64,000 nt of DNA from CAVTWS01 sp963738445 (lineage in GTDB: Bacteria > Actinomycetota > Acidimicrobiia > Acidimicrobiales > SHLQ01), in the NCBI GenBank assembly GCA_963738445.1, contig CAVTWS010000023.1, forward strand, positions 372,001 to 436,000. The letters are read 5' to 3'. The notes below the pieces were generated by a model that saw nothing but the letters and a program-made list of their open reading frames with translations, was not told the origin of the DNA and searched no databases. A program made the translations under genes and the position numbers. Below, piece after piece: positions 16,942-26,835 of the stretch (positions are counted from its first letter, which is position 1; every line of letters begins with the position of its first letter).

Positions 16942-18120
16942 ATGTCCGTCACCGATGTTCCCGGCTTCGTCGCCGCTGGACACACCGCAGGTATCAAGCC
17001 GAGTGGGCTTCCTGACATGGCTCTGGTCGCCACCGACGACGGTCGGGTGGTCAGCGCCGCGGGGGTCTTCACCCGCAATCAGATGACGGCGGCGCCCGTG
17101 CTGGTGTGCAAGGAACACCTGGCGACCACCGGGGGCCAGGCCGCCGCGGTCATCCTCAACAGCGGCAACGCGAACGCCGCCACCGGCGTGAAGGGGCGGG
17201 CGGACGCCGAACAGATGTGTCGCCTGACCGCCGCCGAGCTCGGGTGCGCGCCGAGCGAGGTCCTGGTCTGCTCGACCGGCTGGATCGGCTACCACCTGCC
17301 GATGGACATCGTCGCGGCCGGCATCCCGGCGGTGGTCGCCGCCCGCCACCCCGACGGCGGCCTGGATGCCGCCCGCGCCATCATGACCACCGACACGGTG
17401 CCCAAGACCGTCTCGCTCGTGCAACGCGACGCGGCCGGCGTCACCTTCCGGGTGGGAGGCATCGCCAAGGGTGCCGCCATGCTGGAACCGAACATGGCGA
17501 CCATGCTCGGAATCGTCACGACGGACGCCGCCGTGGATCCGGCCCGGCTCGCCGAGATGCTGCAACGTGCGGTGGCCCGATCGTTCAACCTCGTCACGGT
17601 CGATGGCGCCCAGTCGACCAACGACACCGTCCTCGTCCTGGCCAACGGGCGCGCCGGAACCCCGGACCCCGCGGTGTTCGAGGCGACGCTCACGGAGGCC
17701 TGCCGCAGCCTGGCCGTCCAGATGGCCGACGACGCCGAGGGCTCGACCAAGACGGTGTTCCTGCGCGTCACCGGTGCCGCGACCGATGCGGAAGCGGCCA
17801 AGGCGGCCCGTGACACCGCCAACTGCCAGCTCGTGAAGTGCTCGTGGTATGGCGAGGACCCGTACTGGGGCCGCATCGCCTCCGAGATGGGCGCGGCCGG
17901 CGTCACGTTCGATCCCGACACCCTGGTGATCCGGTACGGCGACCACGTGGTCTACGACCGCGGGGAGTCGGCGTCGCCCGACGCCGACGCCATCGGCGCC
18001 TACATGACCCAGCGACACCTCGATCTGTTCGTCGACCTCGGGCAGGGCACCGGCTCGGCGGAGATCATCACCACCGACCTCACCCACGCCTACATCGACG
18101 AGAACATGAGGACCAGCTGA
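16942..18120 (+). CDS. argJ: Bifunctional ornithine acetyltransferase / N-acetylglutamate synthase
   Basis: 392-residue proenzyme of the cyclic arginine pathway: transfers acetyl from acetylornithine to glutamate and may also use acetyl-CoA. The self-cleavage site is clear: KGAAMLEPNMATMLG, with the nucleophilic Thr after Ala. TKTVFLRVTG and the C-terminal SAEIITTDL-type ending fit the family. RBS GGAGA is 11 nt upstream of ATG. Lies 32 bp after argC. Confidence 0.96.
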   Translation: MSVTDVPGFVAAGHTAGIKPSGLPDMALVATDDGRVVSAAGVFTRNQMTAAPVLVCKEHLATTGGQAAAVILNSGNANAATGVKGRADAEQMCRLTAAELGCAPSEVLVCSTGWIGYHLPMDIVAAGIPAVVAARHPDGGLDAARAIMTTDTVPKTVSLVQRDAAGVTFRVGGIAKGAAMLEPNMATMLGIVTTDAAVDPARLAEMLQRAVARSFNLVTVDGAQSTNDTVLVLANGRAGTPDPAVFEATLTEACRSLAVQMADDAEGSTKTVFLRVTGAATDAEAAKAARDTANCQLVKCSWYGEDPYWGRIASEMGAAGVTFDPDTLVIRYGDHVVYDRGESASPDADAIGAYMTQRHLDLFVDLGQGTGSAEIITTDLTHAYIDENMRTS

Positions 18121-18998
18121 TGCGGGGGTTCGAGCCCGAGCAGCGGGCCCGGGCGCTCATCGAGGCGCTGCCGTACATCCAGCGATTCCGCGGGGCGGTG
18201 ATCGTCATCAAGTACGGCGGCAACGCCATGGTCGATCCCTCGCTGGCGGCCACGTTCGCCGAGGACGTGGTGCTGCTGCGCTCGGTGGGCCTCAAACCGG
18301 TGGTCGTCCACGGCGGCGGACCTCAGATCGGGGAGCTGCTCGCCCGCCTGGGCATCACCACCGAGTTCCGCAACGGTCTCCGGGTCACCGATGCGGAGAC
18401 GCTCGACGTCGCCCGCATGGTCCTCGTCGGCAAGGTCGGGCGTGAGATCGTCGGCTCGATCAACGTGCACGGGGCCTACGCCGTGGGGTTGTCGGGCGAG
18501 GACGGCGGGCTCATCCGAGCGGTTCCGCTCGACCCCGAGCTCGGCTTCGTGGGCGAGATCGTGCAGGTCAACCCCGGAATCGTCGAGCGCCTCCTGGCCG
18601 AGGACATGATCCCGGTGATCTCGACCATCGGTTCTGATGATCAAGGCCAGGCGTACAACATCAACGCCGACACGGTCGCGGGGGCGGTGGCGGGCGCGCT
18701 CGGTGCCGAGAAGGTGATCTTCCTGACCGACGTCCCCGGCCTGCTCACCGATGTCGACGATCCGGCGTCCTTGGTCGCCCGCACCACCGTGCCCCGGATC
18801 GCCGCCTGGATCGACGACGGCACGATCAGCGGCGGCATGATCCCCAAGGTCCAGGCCTGCGCGGAGGCCGTGCGGGCGGGCGCCCGCAGTGCCCACATGC
18901 TCGACGGCCGCATCCATCACGTGCTGCTGCTGGAGCTGTTCACCGACGCCGGCATCGGCACGATGATCACGGCCACCGCCGAAGGAGACGTTTCATGA
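18120..18998 (+). CDS. argB: Acetylglutamate kinase
   Basis: Amino-acid kinase family member of 292 residues phosphorylating N-acetylglutamate. Features: VIKYGGNAM near residues 24-32, VHGGGPQIGELL, EIVGSINVHG, and ISTIGSDDQGQAYNINADTVA for substrate binding. An N-terminal helix of about 20 residues (EQRARALIEALPYIQRF) is present, as in hexameric arginine-inhibited kinases, so feedback inhibition is likely. ATG overlaps the argJ stop (TGATG). Confidence 0.96.
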   Translation: MRGFEPEQRARALIEALPYIQRFRGAVIVIKYGGNAMVDPSLAATFAEDVVLLRSVGLKPVVVHGGGPQIGELLARLGITTEFRNGLRVTDAETLDVARMVLVGKVGREIVGSINVHGAYAVGLSGEDGGLIRAVPLDPELGFVGEIVQVNPGIVERLLAEDMIPVISTIGSDDQGQAYNINADTVAGAVAGALGAEKVIFLTDVPGLLTDVDDPASLVARTTVPRIAAWIDDGTISGGMIPKVQACAEAVRAGARSAHMLDGRIHHVLLLELFTDAGIGTMITATAEGDVS

Positions 18999-19017
18999 GC
19001 ACGCGAGGCGACCACCG

Positions 19018-20227
19018 ATGACCATGACCCACGCCGAAGCGATGGCGGCCGGCGACGACCCGTCCTGCCCGTTCATGCCCAACTACGGCGCCCCCACCGT
19101 CACCTTCGTGCGCGGCCGGGGCACCGAGCTGTGGGACGACACCGGGAAGCGGTACCTCGACTTCCTGGGTGGACTCGCGGTGACCAGCCTCGGGCACGCC
19201 CATCCGGCGGTCGCCGATGCCCTGTGCACCCAGGCCAACACGCTGCTGCACGTGTCGAACCTGTTCGCCACCGAACCCGGGGCCGAGGTCGCCCGAACCC
19301 TCGATCGCCTGCTCGGCGGCGGCGGTCAGGTGCTGTTCCAGAACTCGGGAGCCGAGGCCAACGAGGCGGCGCTGAAGTTGGCCCGCAAGTACCACGGCCG
19401 GGGCCGACACGGGGTGGTGTCGGCGTACGCGGTCGTTCCACGGCCGCACCCTCGCCACGTTGCACGCCACGGGTCAGCCCGAGAAGCACGAGCCGTTCCA
19501 GCCCCTGCCCGAAGGCTTCCGTCATGCCGCGTGGAACGACCTGGCGGCGTTCGAAAGGGCGCTCGACCCGACGGTGGGAGCGATCCTCCTCGAGCCCCTC
19601 CAGGGCGAGGGCGGCGTCAACATGGCCGACATCGAGTTCTTCCAGGGGGTGCGCCGGCTGTGCGACGAGCGAGGCATCCTGCTGATCCTCGACGAGGTGC
19701 AGACCGGTCTGGGCCGGACCGGCCGGTGGTTCGGTTTCGAGCACTTCGACATCCGCCCGGACATCGTCACGCTGGCCAAGGCGCTCGGCAACGGCGTTCC
19801 GATCGGCGCGGTGTGGGCCCGCCGGGACGTCGCCGCGGCGTTCTCGCCCGGCGACCACGGATCGACCTTCGCCGGTCAGCCGCTCGCGGCAGCCGCCGCC
19901 CGGGCCGTGCTACGGACGTTGATCGACATGGACGCCCCGACCGTGGCCGCCGCGACCGGCGCCCTGCTGGCTCACGAGCTCGGGGCTCTGCCCGGGGTGG
20001 CGGGCGTACGGGGCCTGGGGCTGCTGCTGGCCGCCGAGCTGGCTCCCGAGGTGCTGGCCGTCACCAACGGGCGCGAGGTGGCCGCTCGCTGCCTCGAGGC
20101 CGGGCTCGTGGTCAACGGGGTGACCTCCACGGCGGTCCGCATGGCCCCGCCGCTGAACCTGTCCGAGGAGCACCGGCGCGAGGGCGTGGCTCTGTTCAAC
20201 TCCGTCCTGGAGGGCGTCATCACATGA
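19018..20227 (+). pseudogene. argD: Acetylornithine aminotransferase, interrupted by one frameshift
   Basis: Class III PLP aminotransferase making acetylornithine. The first 137 codons read normally (LFQNSGAEANEAALKLARKYHG), then one extra base near 19430 throws the frame; the rest continues in the other frame from SFHGRTLATLHATG through the DEVQTGLGRTG and TLAKALGNG (PLP-Lys) motifs to TGA at 20227. Dropping one base in TACGCGGTCG restores YGSFHGRT exactly. Every other arg gene is intact, so a sequencing or assembly error or a very recent mutation is most likely. The shifted frame stays open into argF by chance. Confidence 0.9.
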
Positions 20228-21120
20228 GACACCTACTCGAGATCGACGATCTCAGCGCCGCCGAGCTGGCGCGGGTACTCGACCTGGCCGCCGATCCCGA
20301 TCCCGTGCCGGCACTGGCCGGTCACGGCATGGCCCTGGTGTTCGAGAAGCCGTCGGCTCGCACCCGCAACTCCATGGAGATGGCGGTCGTCCAGCTGGGG
20401 GGCCACCCCGTGTACATCCAGGGCTCGGAGGTGGGCCTCGGCACCCGGGAATCCGTCGAAGACGTCACGCACACGCTGGCCTGCTACCACGCGGCGATCG
20501 GTGCCCGGGTGTTCGAACACGACAAAGTCGAGCGCATGGCAGCCGTCGACGCGGTGCCGGTCGTCAACATGTTGAGCGATGAGGCGCACCCGCTCCAGGC
20601 GCTGGCCGACCTCCTGACCGTGCGCCAGCTGATGGGGGGCACCGAGGGCGTCACGATCGCCTACGTGGGTGATGCGAACAACGTCGCCCGGTCGCTCGCT
20701 CTGGGGGCGGCGCTCACCGGCGCCCGGTTCCGCCTGGCCGCCCCTTCGGGCTACCGGTTCAGCGAACGGGACACCGACCGCGTGGCGGCGGCGGGCGGCG
20801 TCATCGAGTCGTTCGACCGTGCCATCGACGCGGCCGCCGGTGCCGACGTCGTCTACACGGACGTGTGGACCTCCATGGGGCAAGAGGCCGAGTCGGCGCA
20901 ACGTCGACGTGACTTCGAGGGTTTTCAGGTCGATGCGGCCGTCATGGAGGCCATGGCCCCCGACGGCGTGTTCCTGCACTGCCTACCCGCCCACCGGGGC
21001 GAGGAGGTCGCCGCCGAGGTGGTCGACGGTCCCCGGAGCCACGTGTGGCACCAGGCGGCGAACCGCATGCACGCCGCCCGTGGCCTGTTGAGCTGGCTGT
21101 TGACGGAGGCTCAGCGATGA
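20224..21120 (+). CDS. argF: Ornithine carbamoyltransferase
   Basis: Condenses ornithine and carbamoyl phosphate to citrulline. 298 residues. Carbamoyl-phosphate loop appears as SARTR (the common form is STRTR), then HPLQALADLLT, the SMG loop in DVWTSMGQEAE and the catalytic HCLPAHRGEEV. ATG overlaps the argD stop (ATGA), which suggests argD is normally translated through to this junction. Its own stop lies inside a hairpin repeat. Confidence 0.96.
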   Translation: MRHLLEIDDLSAAELARVLDLAADPDPVPALAGHGMALVFEKPSARTRNSMEMAVVQLGGHPVYIQGSEVGLGTRESVEDVTHTLACYHAAIGARVFEHDKVERMAAVDAVPVVNMLSDEAHPLQALADLLTVRQLMGGTEGVTIAYVGDANNVARSLALGAALTGARFRLAAPSGYRFSERDTDRVAAAGGVIESFDRAIDAAAGADVVYTDVWTSMGQEAESAQRRRDFEGFQVDAAVMEAMAPDGVFLHCLPAHRGEEVAAEVVDGPRSHVWHQAANRMHAARGLLSWLLTEAQR

Positions 21121-21185
21121 GCCTCCAAACGATGCGGGAGGCTCAGCGATGAGCCTCCCGGGGATGCTGGAGGCGGAGCGATGAC
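21105..21185 (+). repeat. Repeated RBS-start hairpin module between argF and argR
   Basis: The block GGAGGCTCAGCGATGA occurs at 21105 and 21137, and a variant GGAGGCGGAGCGATGA at 21170 forms the real argR RBS and start. The first two copies continue into a complementary arm, forming perfect 9-10 bp hairpins GGAGGCTCA/TGAGCCTCC with loop GCGA; the first contains the argF stop. Spacing is 32 and 33 bp. Confidence 0.85.
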
Positions 21186-21645
21186 CACGAAGGCCGAGCG
21201 TCAGCATCGCATCGTGCGGCTGCTGGAGGAGCGGGCCGTCACCAGCCAGGGCCACCTGGTGGAGTTGCTGTCCCTCGACGGCATCACCGCGACGCAGGCG
21301 ACGGTCAGCCGGGATCTGGAGGACCTCGGAGCCGTGAAGGTCCGGGTTCCGGGCGGAGAGATGGTGTACGCGATCCCCGAGCTGCCCTTCGAGCAGGTGG
21401 CGCCGCAGGATCACCTGCGCCGGGTGCTGGGGGAGTGGGTGGCCGAAGTTCACCACTCGCTCAACCTGGTGATCGTTCGCACACCTCCAGGTTCGGCCCA
21501 TGTGGTCGCGTCGGCGCTCGATCGGGCCGGTCTCGGGGGCATGGTGGGTACCGTCGCCGGCGACGACACGCTGCTCGTCGTCGCGTCCGAGTCGGTCGGT
21601 GGGGCCGCGCTGGCCGACGACCTGCGCGAGCTGGCGGGGTTGTGA
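21181..21645 (+). CDS. argR: Arginine repressor
   Basis: 154-residue hexameric regulator. N-terminal winged helix (residues 1-70) with ITATQATVSRDLEDLGAVKV, the classic ArgR recognition region, and C-terminal arginine-binding oligomerisation domain ending VAGDDTLLVVASE. Expected to bind the palindrome before argC when arginine is plentiful. RBS GGAGG 7-11 nt upstream, part of a repeated module. Overlaps the next gene by GTGA. Confidence 0.96.
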   Translation: MTTKAERQHRIVRLLEERAVTSQGHLVELLSLDGITATQATVSRDLEDLGAVKVRVPGGEMVYAIPELPFEQVAPQDHLRRVLGEWVAEVHHSLNLVIVRTPPGSAHVVASALDRAGLGGMVGTVAGDDTLLVVASESVGGAALADDLRELAGL

Positions 21646-22718
21646 TCGGGGCTCGTCGACTGCTCCTCGGGCTCATCGGCCTCGCCGTGTTGGTAGCGGC
21701 GTTCATCCTCGTGCTCCCTCGTTTCGTCGACTACGGAGACGTGTGGGAACAGCTCGACCACCTGTCGTTCGCCTGGATCACGGTCTTGGTCGTGGCCACC
21801 CTCGTCAACGCCGCCACGTACGGCTTGAATTGGTTGGTGGCGATTCCGGGCCTGCGGTACCGCCAATCGCTCGAGATGTCGCTGGCGTCCACCACGATGA
21901 CCAACCTGATGCCCCTGGGAACCGCGGTCGGCATGGGCACGACGGCGCGGATGCTGCGGGGATGGGGTCATCCACCCGATGATGTCGCCCGTGCCGTGGT
22001 GATCACCGGGTTGTGGAAGCAGCTGATCAGCGTCGCCTTCCCGGTGGTGTCGATCGTCGGGGTGTACATGGTCGACGGCGAGCGCAATCCCCAACTCGAG
22101 TCGGCGGCGACCGTCGGGGTCGTGATCCTCCTGCTGGCGTCGGTCGGTCTCGTGTCGATGTTCCACAGCGACTCCATGGCCCATCGGCTGGGCCGGCTCT
22201 GGGACCGCGTCGCCTCGGCGACGCTCGGTGTCATCCATCGGGGGCCGGTCTCGGGTACGGGACCTGTGCTCGCTCGATTCCGGTCGGGCAGCGTCGACCT
22301 CCTGCGCCGTCGCTGGCTGGCGCTGACCGTGGCCGAGGTGATCGGTGCGCTGACGGTGTTCGCCACCCTGGCCCTGTGCCTTCCCGCCAGTGGAGTCCCC
22401 CGTTCGGACGTGGGACTGGCCGAAGCCTTTGCCGCCTGGTCGTTCGTGCGGCTGCTGACGTCGATCCCGCTCACTCCGGGAGGTCTCGGGTTCGTCGAGG
22501 TGGGCCTGACGGCGTTGCTGACCCAGTTCGGTGGCGACGACGCGGCGGTGGTCGCGGCCGTTCTCCTGTACCGGGTGCTCACGTTCGTCGCCCCGATCGT
22601 CATCGGTGCGGTCGCCGTCGGTCACTGGTGGGTGCGCCAGCGAGACCGAGGCGTCACACCGGGCCCGGCCACACCGGACCCGGCCCAACCGGATCAGGCC
22701 GGGAGAGCAGCCTCCTAA
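21642..22718 (+). CDS. Membrane protein, lysylphosphatidylglycerol synthase TM-region/UPF0104 family
   Basis: 358 residues with about eight hydrophobic segments (for example LLLGLIGLAVLVAAFILVL at the start, then segments near 45-60, 125-145, 165-185, 225-245, 260-330). The motif LTPGGLGFVEVGLTALL is diagnostic of this flippase-like family, which moves or handles lipids. No synthase domain is attached. The GTG start overlaps the argR stop, so it is coupled to the arginine operon, though no arginine role is evident; lysine or arginine lipid modification is only a guess. Confidence 0.8.
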   Translation: MIGARRLLLGLIGLAVLVAAFILVLPRFVDYGDVWEQLDHLSFAWITVLVVATLVNAATYGLNWLVAIPGLRYRQSLEMSLASTTMTNLMPLGTAVGMGTTARMLRGWGHPPDDVARAVVITGLWKQLISVAFPVVSIVGVYMVDGERNPQLESAATVGVVILLLASVGLVSMFHSDSMAHRLGRLWDRVASATLGVIHRGPVSGTGPVLARFRSGSVDLLRRRWLALTVAEVIGALTVFATLALCLPASGVPRSDVGLAEAFAAWSFVRLLTSIPLTPGGLGFVEVGLTALLTQFGGDDAAVVAAVLLYRVLTFVAPIVIGAVAVGHWWVRQRDRGVTPGPATPDPAQPDQAGRAAS

Positions 22719-22729
22719 GCTGGGCCCCC

Positions 22730-24064
<1,335 letters not shown>

Positions 24065-24071
24065 GGCGCGC

Positions 24072-25475
24072 ATGTCGACGTTGTGGCACGGTCGTTTCGG
24101 CCAGGGTCCGGCCGCGGAGCTTCGGGCCCTGAACGACAGCTTGCCGTTCGACCAGCGCCTGTACGCCGACGACATCGCCGGATCCCGGGCGCACGTTCGG
24201 GGTCTCGTGCGGGTCGCGCTGCTGACGGCGGATGAGGGCACCGCGGTCCTTCACGCGCTCGATCAGGTCGAGGCCGAGATGGCGGACGGCACCTTCGTCT
24301 ACCGCGAGAACGACGAGGACATCCACACTGCGGTCGAACGTCGGGTCACCGAGTTGGCCGGCTCAGCGGGCGCCAAGTTGCACACGGGTCGCAGTCGCAA
24401 TGACCAGGTCGCGACCGACATCCGGTTGTGGGCCAAACGTGAGCTCGCCGTGGTGGCGGCTCGGGTGGTCGACCTCCAGGAGGTGCTGCTGGCCCGGGCG
24501 ACCGGGGCCGGCGACGCCTACCTGCCCGGCTACACCCACCTCCAGCGGGCCCAGCCGGTGCTGCTGGCCCATCACCTGCTCGCCCACGGATGGGCGCTGA
24601 GCCGTGATGTGGGTCGGCTCGGCGACTGCATCGACCGCCTCGACGTGTCGCCGCTGGGTGCGGGGGCGTTGGCCGGCTCTTCGTTGCCCCTCGACCCGGA
24701 TGGCGTCGCCTCCGACCTCGGATTCGCGAGCCGGTTCGAGAACAGCCTCGACGCGGTCAGCGATCGGGATCACCTGGCCGAAGGGCTCTTCACGCTCACC
24801 CTGCTCGCCGTGCACCTCTCCCGCATCGGTGAGGAGTTGGTGATCTGGTCGACCGACGAGTTCGGGTTCGTCCGGCTCGACGACGGGTACGCCACCGGGA
24901 GCTCGATGCTCCCCCAGAAGAAGAACCCCGACGTGGCCGAGCTGGCCCGGGCCAAGGCGGGGCGGTTGATCGGCGACCTCACCGGTTTCCTCGCCGTCAT
25001 GAAAGGCCTGCCGCTGGCCTACAACAAGGACCTCCAGGAGGACAAGGAGCCGTTCTTCGATGCCGTCGACCACGTCCGTCTGACCCTTGGCGCCGTGGCC
25101 GGAATGGTCGCCACCGCGACCTTCGATCTCGATCGCATGCGCGCCGCGGCGGACTCCCCCTTCTCGGCGGCGGTCGATCTGGCCGAGCTCCTGGTGGTGC
25201 GTGGCATGCCGTTCCGTGACGCCCACGCCGTGGTCGGGGGGCTCGTCCGCGACGCACTGGCGGCCGGCTCCGGACCCGATGCCGCCGGCCGGTTCGTGGC
25301 CGCCGTGACGGACCTCGAGTCGTTGGGCGCCGGTGGCGCGGCTCTCCTCGCACCGGGTGCCGCGGTGCGCAACCGCACCACGCCCGGTGGCGCGGGACCC
25401 ACCGCGGTCGCCGTGCAGATGGAACGGTTTCGGGGCCTCGTCGAGGAGCTTCGAGCGACGTACCCGGCGGCCTGA
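24072..25475 (+). CDS. argH: Argininosuccinate lyase
   Basis: Last arginine step: cleaves argininosuccinate to arginine and fumarate. 467 residues, fumarase/aspartase superfamily. N-terminal LWHGRFGQGP, HTGRSRNDQVATD, TPGYTHLQRAQP-like YTHLQRAQPVLLAHH and the signature GSSMLPQKKNPD (catalytic Ser loop). ATG 24072 has TGAGG upstream and starts 7 nt after the argG stop. Confidence 0.97.
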   Translation: MSTLWHGRFGQGPAAELRALNDSLPFDQRLYADDIAGSRAHVRGLVRVALLTADEGTAVLHALDQVEAEMADGTFVYRENDEDIHTAVERRVTELAGSAGAKLHTGRSRNDQVATDIRLWAKRELAVVAARVVDLQEVLLARATGAGDAYLPGYTHLQRAQPVLLAHHLLAHGWALSRDVGRLGDCIDRLDVSPLGAGALAGSSLPLDPDGVASDLGFASRFENSLDAVSDRDHLAEGLFTLTLLAVHLSRIGEELVIWSTDEFGFVRLDDGYATGSSMLPQKKNPDVAELARAKAGRLIGDLTGFLAVMKGLPLAYNKDLQEDKEPFFDAVDHVRLTLGAVAGMVATATFDLDRMRAAADSPFSAAVDLAELLVVRGMPFRDAHAVVGGLVRDALAAGSGPDAAGRFVAAVTDLESLGAGGAALLAPGAAVRNRTTPGGAGPTAVAVQMERFRGLVEELRATYPAA

Positions 25476-26158
25476 TGCCGAAACGGGTGCCGACCGGCAT
25501 CGTCCACCCGGTCGACGGCGTCGTGCTCCCGCGCTCCTTCTACGACCGGTCGGTCCACCTGGTCGCCGTGGACCTCCTCAACAAGGTGCTCGTGGGGCCC
25601 GGCGGCGCAGCCGGCCGCATCGTGGAGGTCGAGGCCTACACCGGGCCGCTCGATCCCGGGAGCCACGGGTATCGGGGTCGAACTCCCCGCACCCGGGTGA
25701 TGTTCGGCGCGCCCGGCCACCTCTACGTGTACTTCACCTACGGCATGCACTGGTGCGCGAACGTCGTCTGTGAGCCCGAGGGCGACTGCGCCGCGGTGCT
25801 CGTGCGGGCGGTCCATCCCGTGGCCGGTCTCGACGCCATGCGGGACCGTCGCACCAAGGCCCGAAGGGAGGTCGACCTCACGAACGGCCCGGCCAAAGCG
25901 TGCGCGGCGCTGGGGATCGGTGCCGAGCACTACGGCGTCGACCTGTGCGACGCCGCCTCCCCGGTGCTCGTCCTCGACGACGGCGTTCCGCCTCCCGCTC
26001 CCGGAACCTGGGATCAGACCGTGCGGGTGGGGCTGTCCGCCGGCGGTGACCTGCCGTGGCGCTACCTCGTGGCCGGCGACCCGTACGTCTCCCGGGCGCC
26101 GGGTCCCGTCCCGCGCCTCGCCACCGGATCGGCCCTCGACGGAAGGATCGGCCGGTGA
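25475..26158 (+). CDS. mpg: 3-methyladenine DNA glycosylase (AAG/MPG family)
   Basis: 227 residues. Mammalian-type alkyladenine glycosylase fold, base-excision repair of alkylated purines. Family motifs: LLNKVLVG, IVEVEAYTGPLDPGSHGYRGRT-type catalytic Glu region, GHLYVYFTYGMHWCANVV and LTNGPAKACAALGI. ATG overlaps the argH stop (TGATG). In M. tuberculosis mpg sits just before tyrS; here four genes separate them. Confidence 0.93.
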   Translation: MPKRVPTGIVHPVDGVVLPRSFYDRSVHLVAVDLLNKVLVGPGGAAGRIVEVEAYTGPLDPGSHGYRGRTPRTRVMFGAPGHLYVYFTYGMHWCANVVCEPEGDCAAVLVRAVHPVAGLDAMRDRRTKARREVDLTNGPAKACAALGIGAEHYGVDLCDAASPVLVLDDGVPPPAPGTWDQTVRVGLSAGGDLPWRYLVAGDPYVSRAPGPVPRLATGSALDGRIGR

Positions 26159-26275
26159 GACACCGGATCCTGCGGGCCGGCGACCCCGAGCTGGTGCCTT
26201 CGGTCGATCGTTCGGTGGCGTGGCTGCAGATCGCCGGCCTCCGCAGCGCCGGACCTTCGGGCGGCCCGCGACCAG

Positions 26276-26755
26276 GTGCTCCTGGCGTTGCGGACGCAGG
26301 CCGCTCCGTCGCATCGAACCGACCGACCCGGCCACCTGACCGGCTCGGCGCTGGTCATCGATCCCTCGACCGGACGACTGCTCGTGCTGTTCCACCGGAA
26401 GCTGCAGCGATGGCTCCAACCAGGGGGGCACGCCGATGGTGACACCAACCTGGCGTCGGTCGCGTGGCGAGAAGCCACCGAGGAGACCGGAATCGACGGT
26501 CTGGCCATCGTCGTCCCCGCCGTCGACATCGACGTACACCTGGTCTCCCCACCCCATGAGGACCCGCATCTGCACTACGACGTGAGATTCCTGGTCCTGG
26601 CCCCGCCGGGGGCCGAGGTGGTGGGCAACCACGAGTCGGAGCGACTGCGGTGGGTGCGGCCCGACGACCTGCCGGCCCTCGGGGTCGACTCGGGGCTCCT
26701 TCGTCTGGCCGGCACGGCCATGGACCTCGCCGCTCGATCCTCCACCACCGAATAA
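26276..26755 (+). CDS. Nudix hydrolase
   Basis: 159 residues with a full Nudix box: GGHADGDTNLASVAWREATEETG fits G-x5-E-x7-REUxEExGU with Asp or Asn variation at the first acidic position; the catalytic REATEETG is intact. Preceded by HLTGSALVIDPS. Substrate unknown. GTG 26276 is the only start in this frame. A GTG at 26155 that overlaps the mpg stop, as neighbours do, leads into another frame (AWLQIAGLRSAG), so the 5' end may have suffered a frameshift between 26200 and 26270. Confidence 0.8.
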   Translation: MLLALRTQAAPSHRTDRPGHLTGSALVIDPSTGRLLVLFHRKLQRWLQPGGHADGDTNLASVAWREATEETGIDGLAIVVPAVDIDVHLVSPPHEDPHLHYDVRFLVLAPPGAEVVGNHESERLRWVRPDDLPALGVDSGLLRLAGTAMDLAARSSTTE

Positions 26756-26835
26756 GCCGGGCCGCCTATTGCCGCGCGGCGCCGGCCCTGCCACCCTCTC
26801 GGTCTGGTCCACGACGTTGCTTGAGAGGGGCGAGC

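Noticed and set aside
19018..21120. A single ArgD-ArgF fusion protein
   Set aside because: The frame is open only by chance after the frameshift; the conserved ArgD C-terminal motifs lie in the other frame and argF has its own start.
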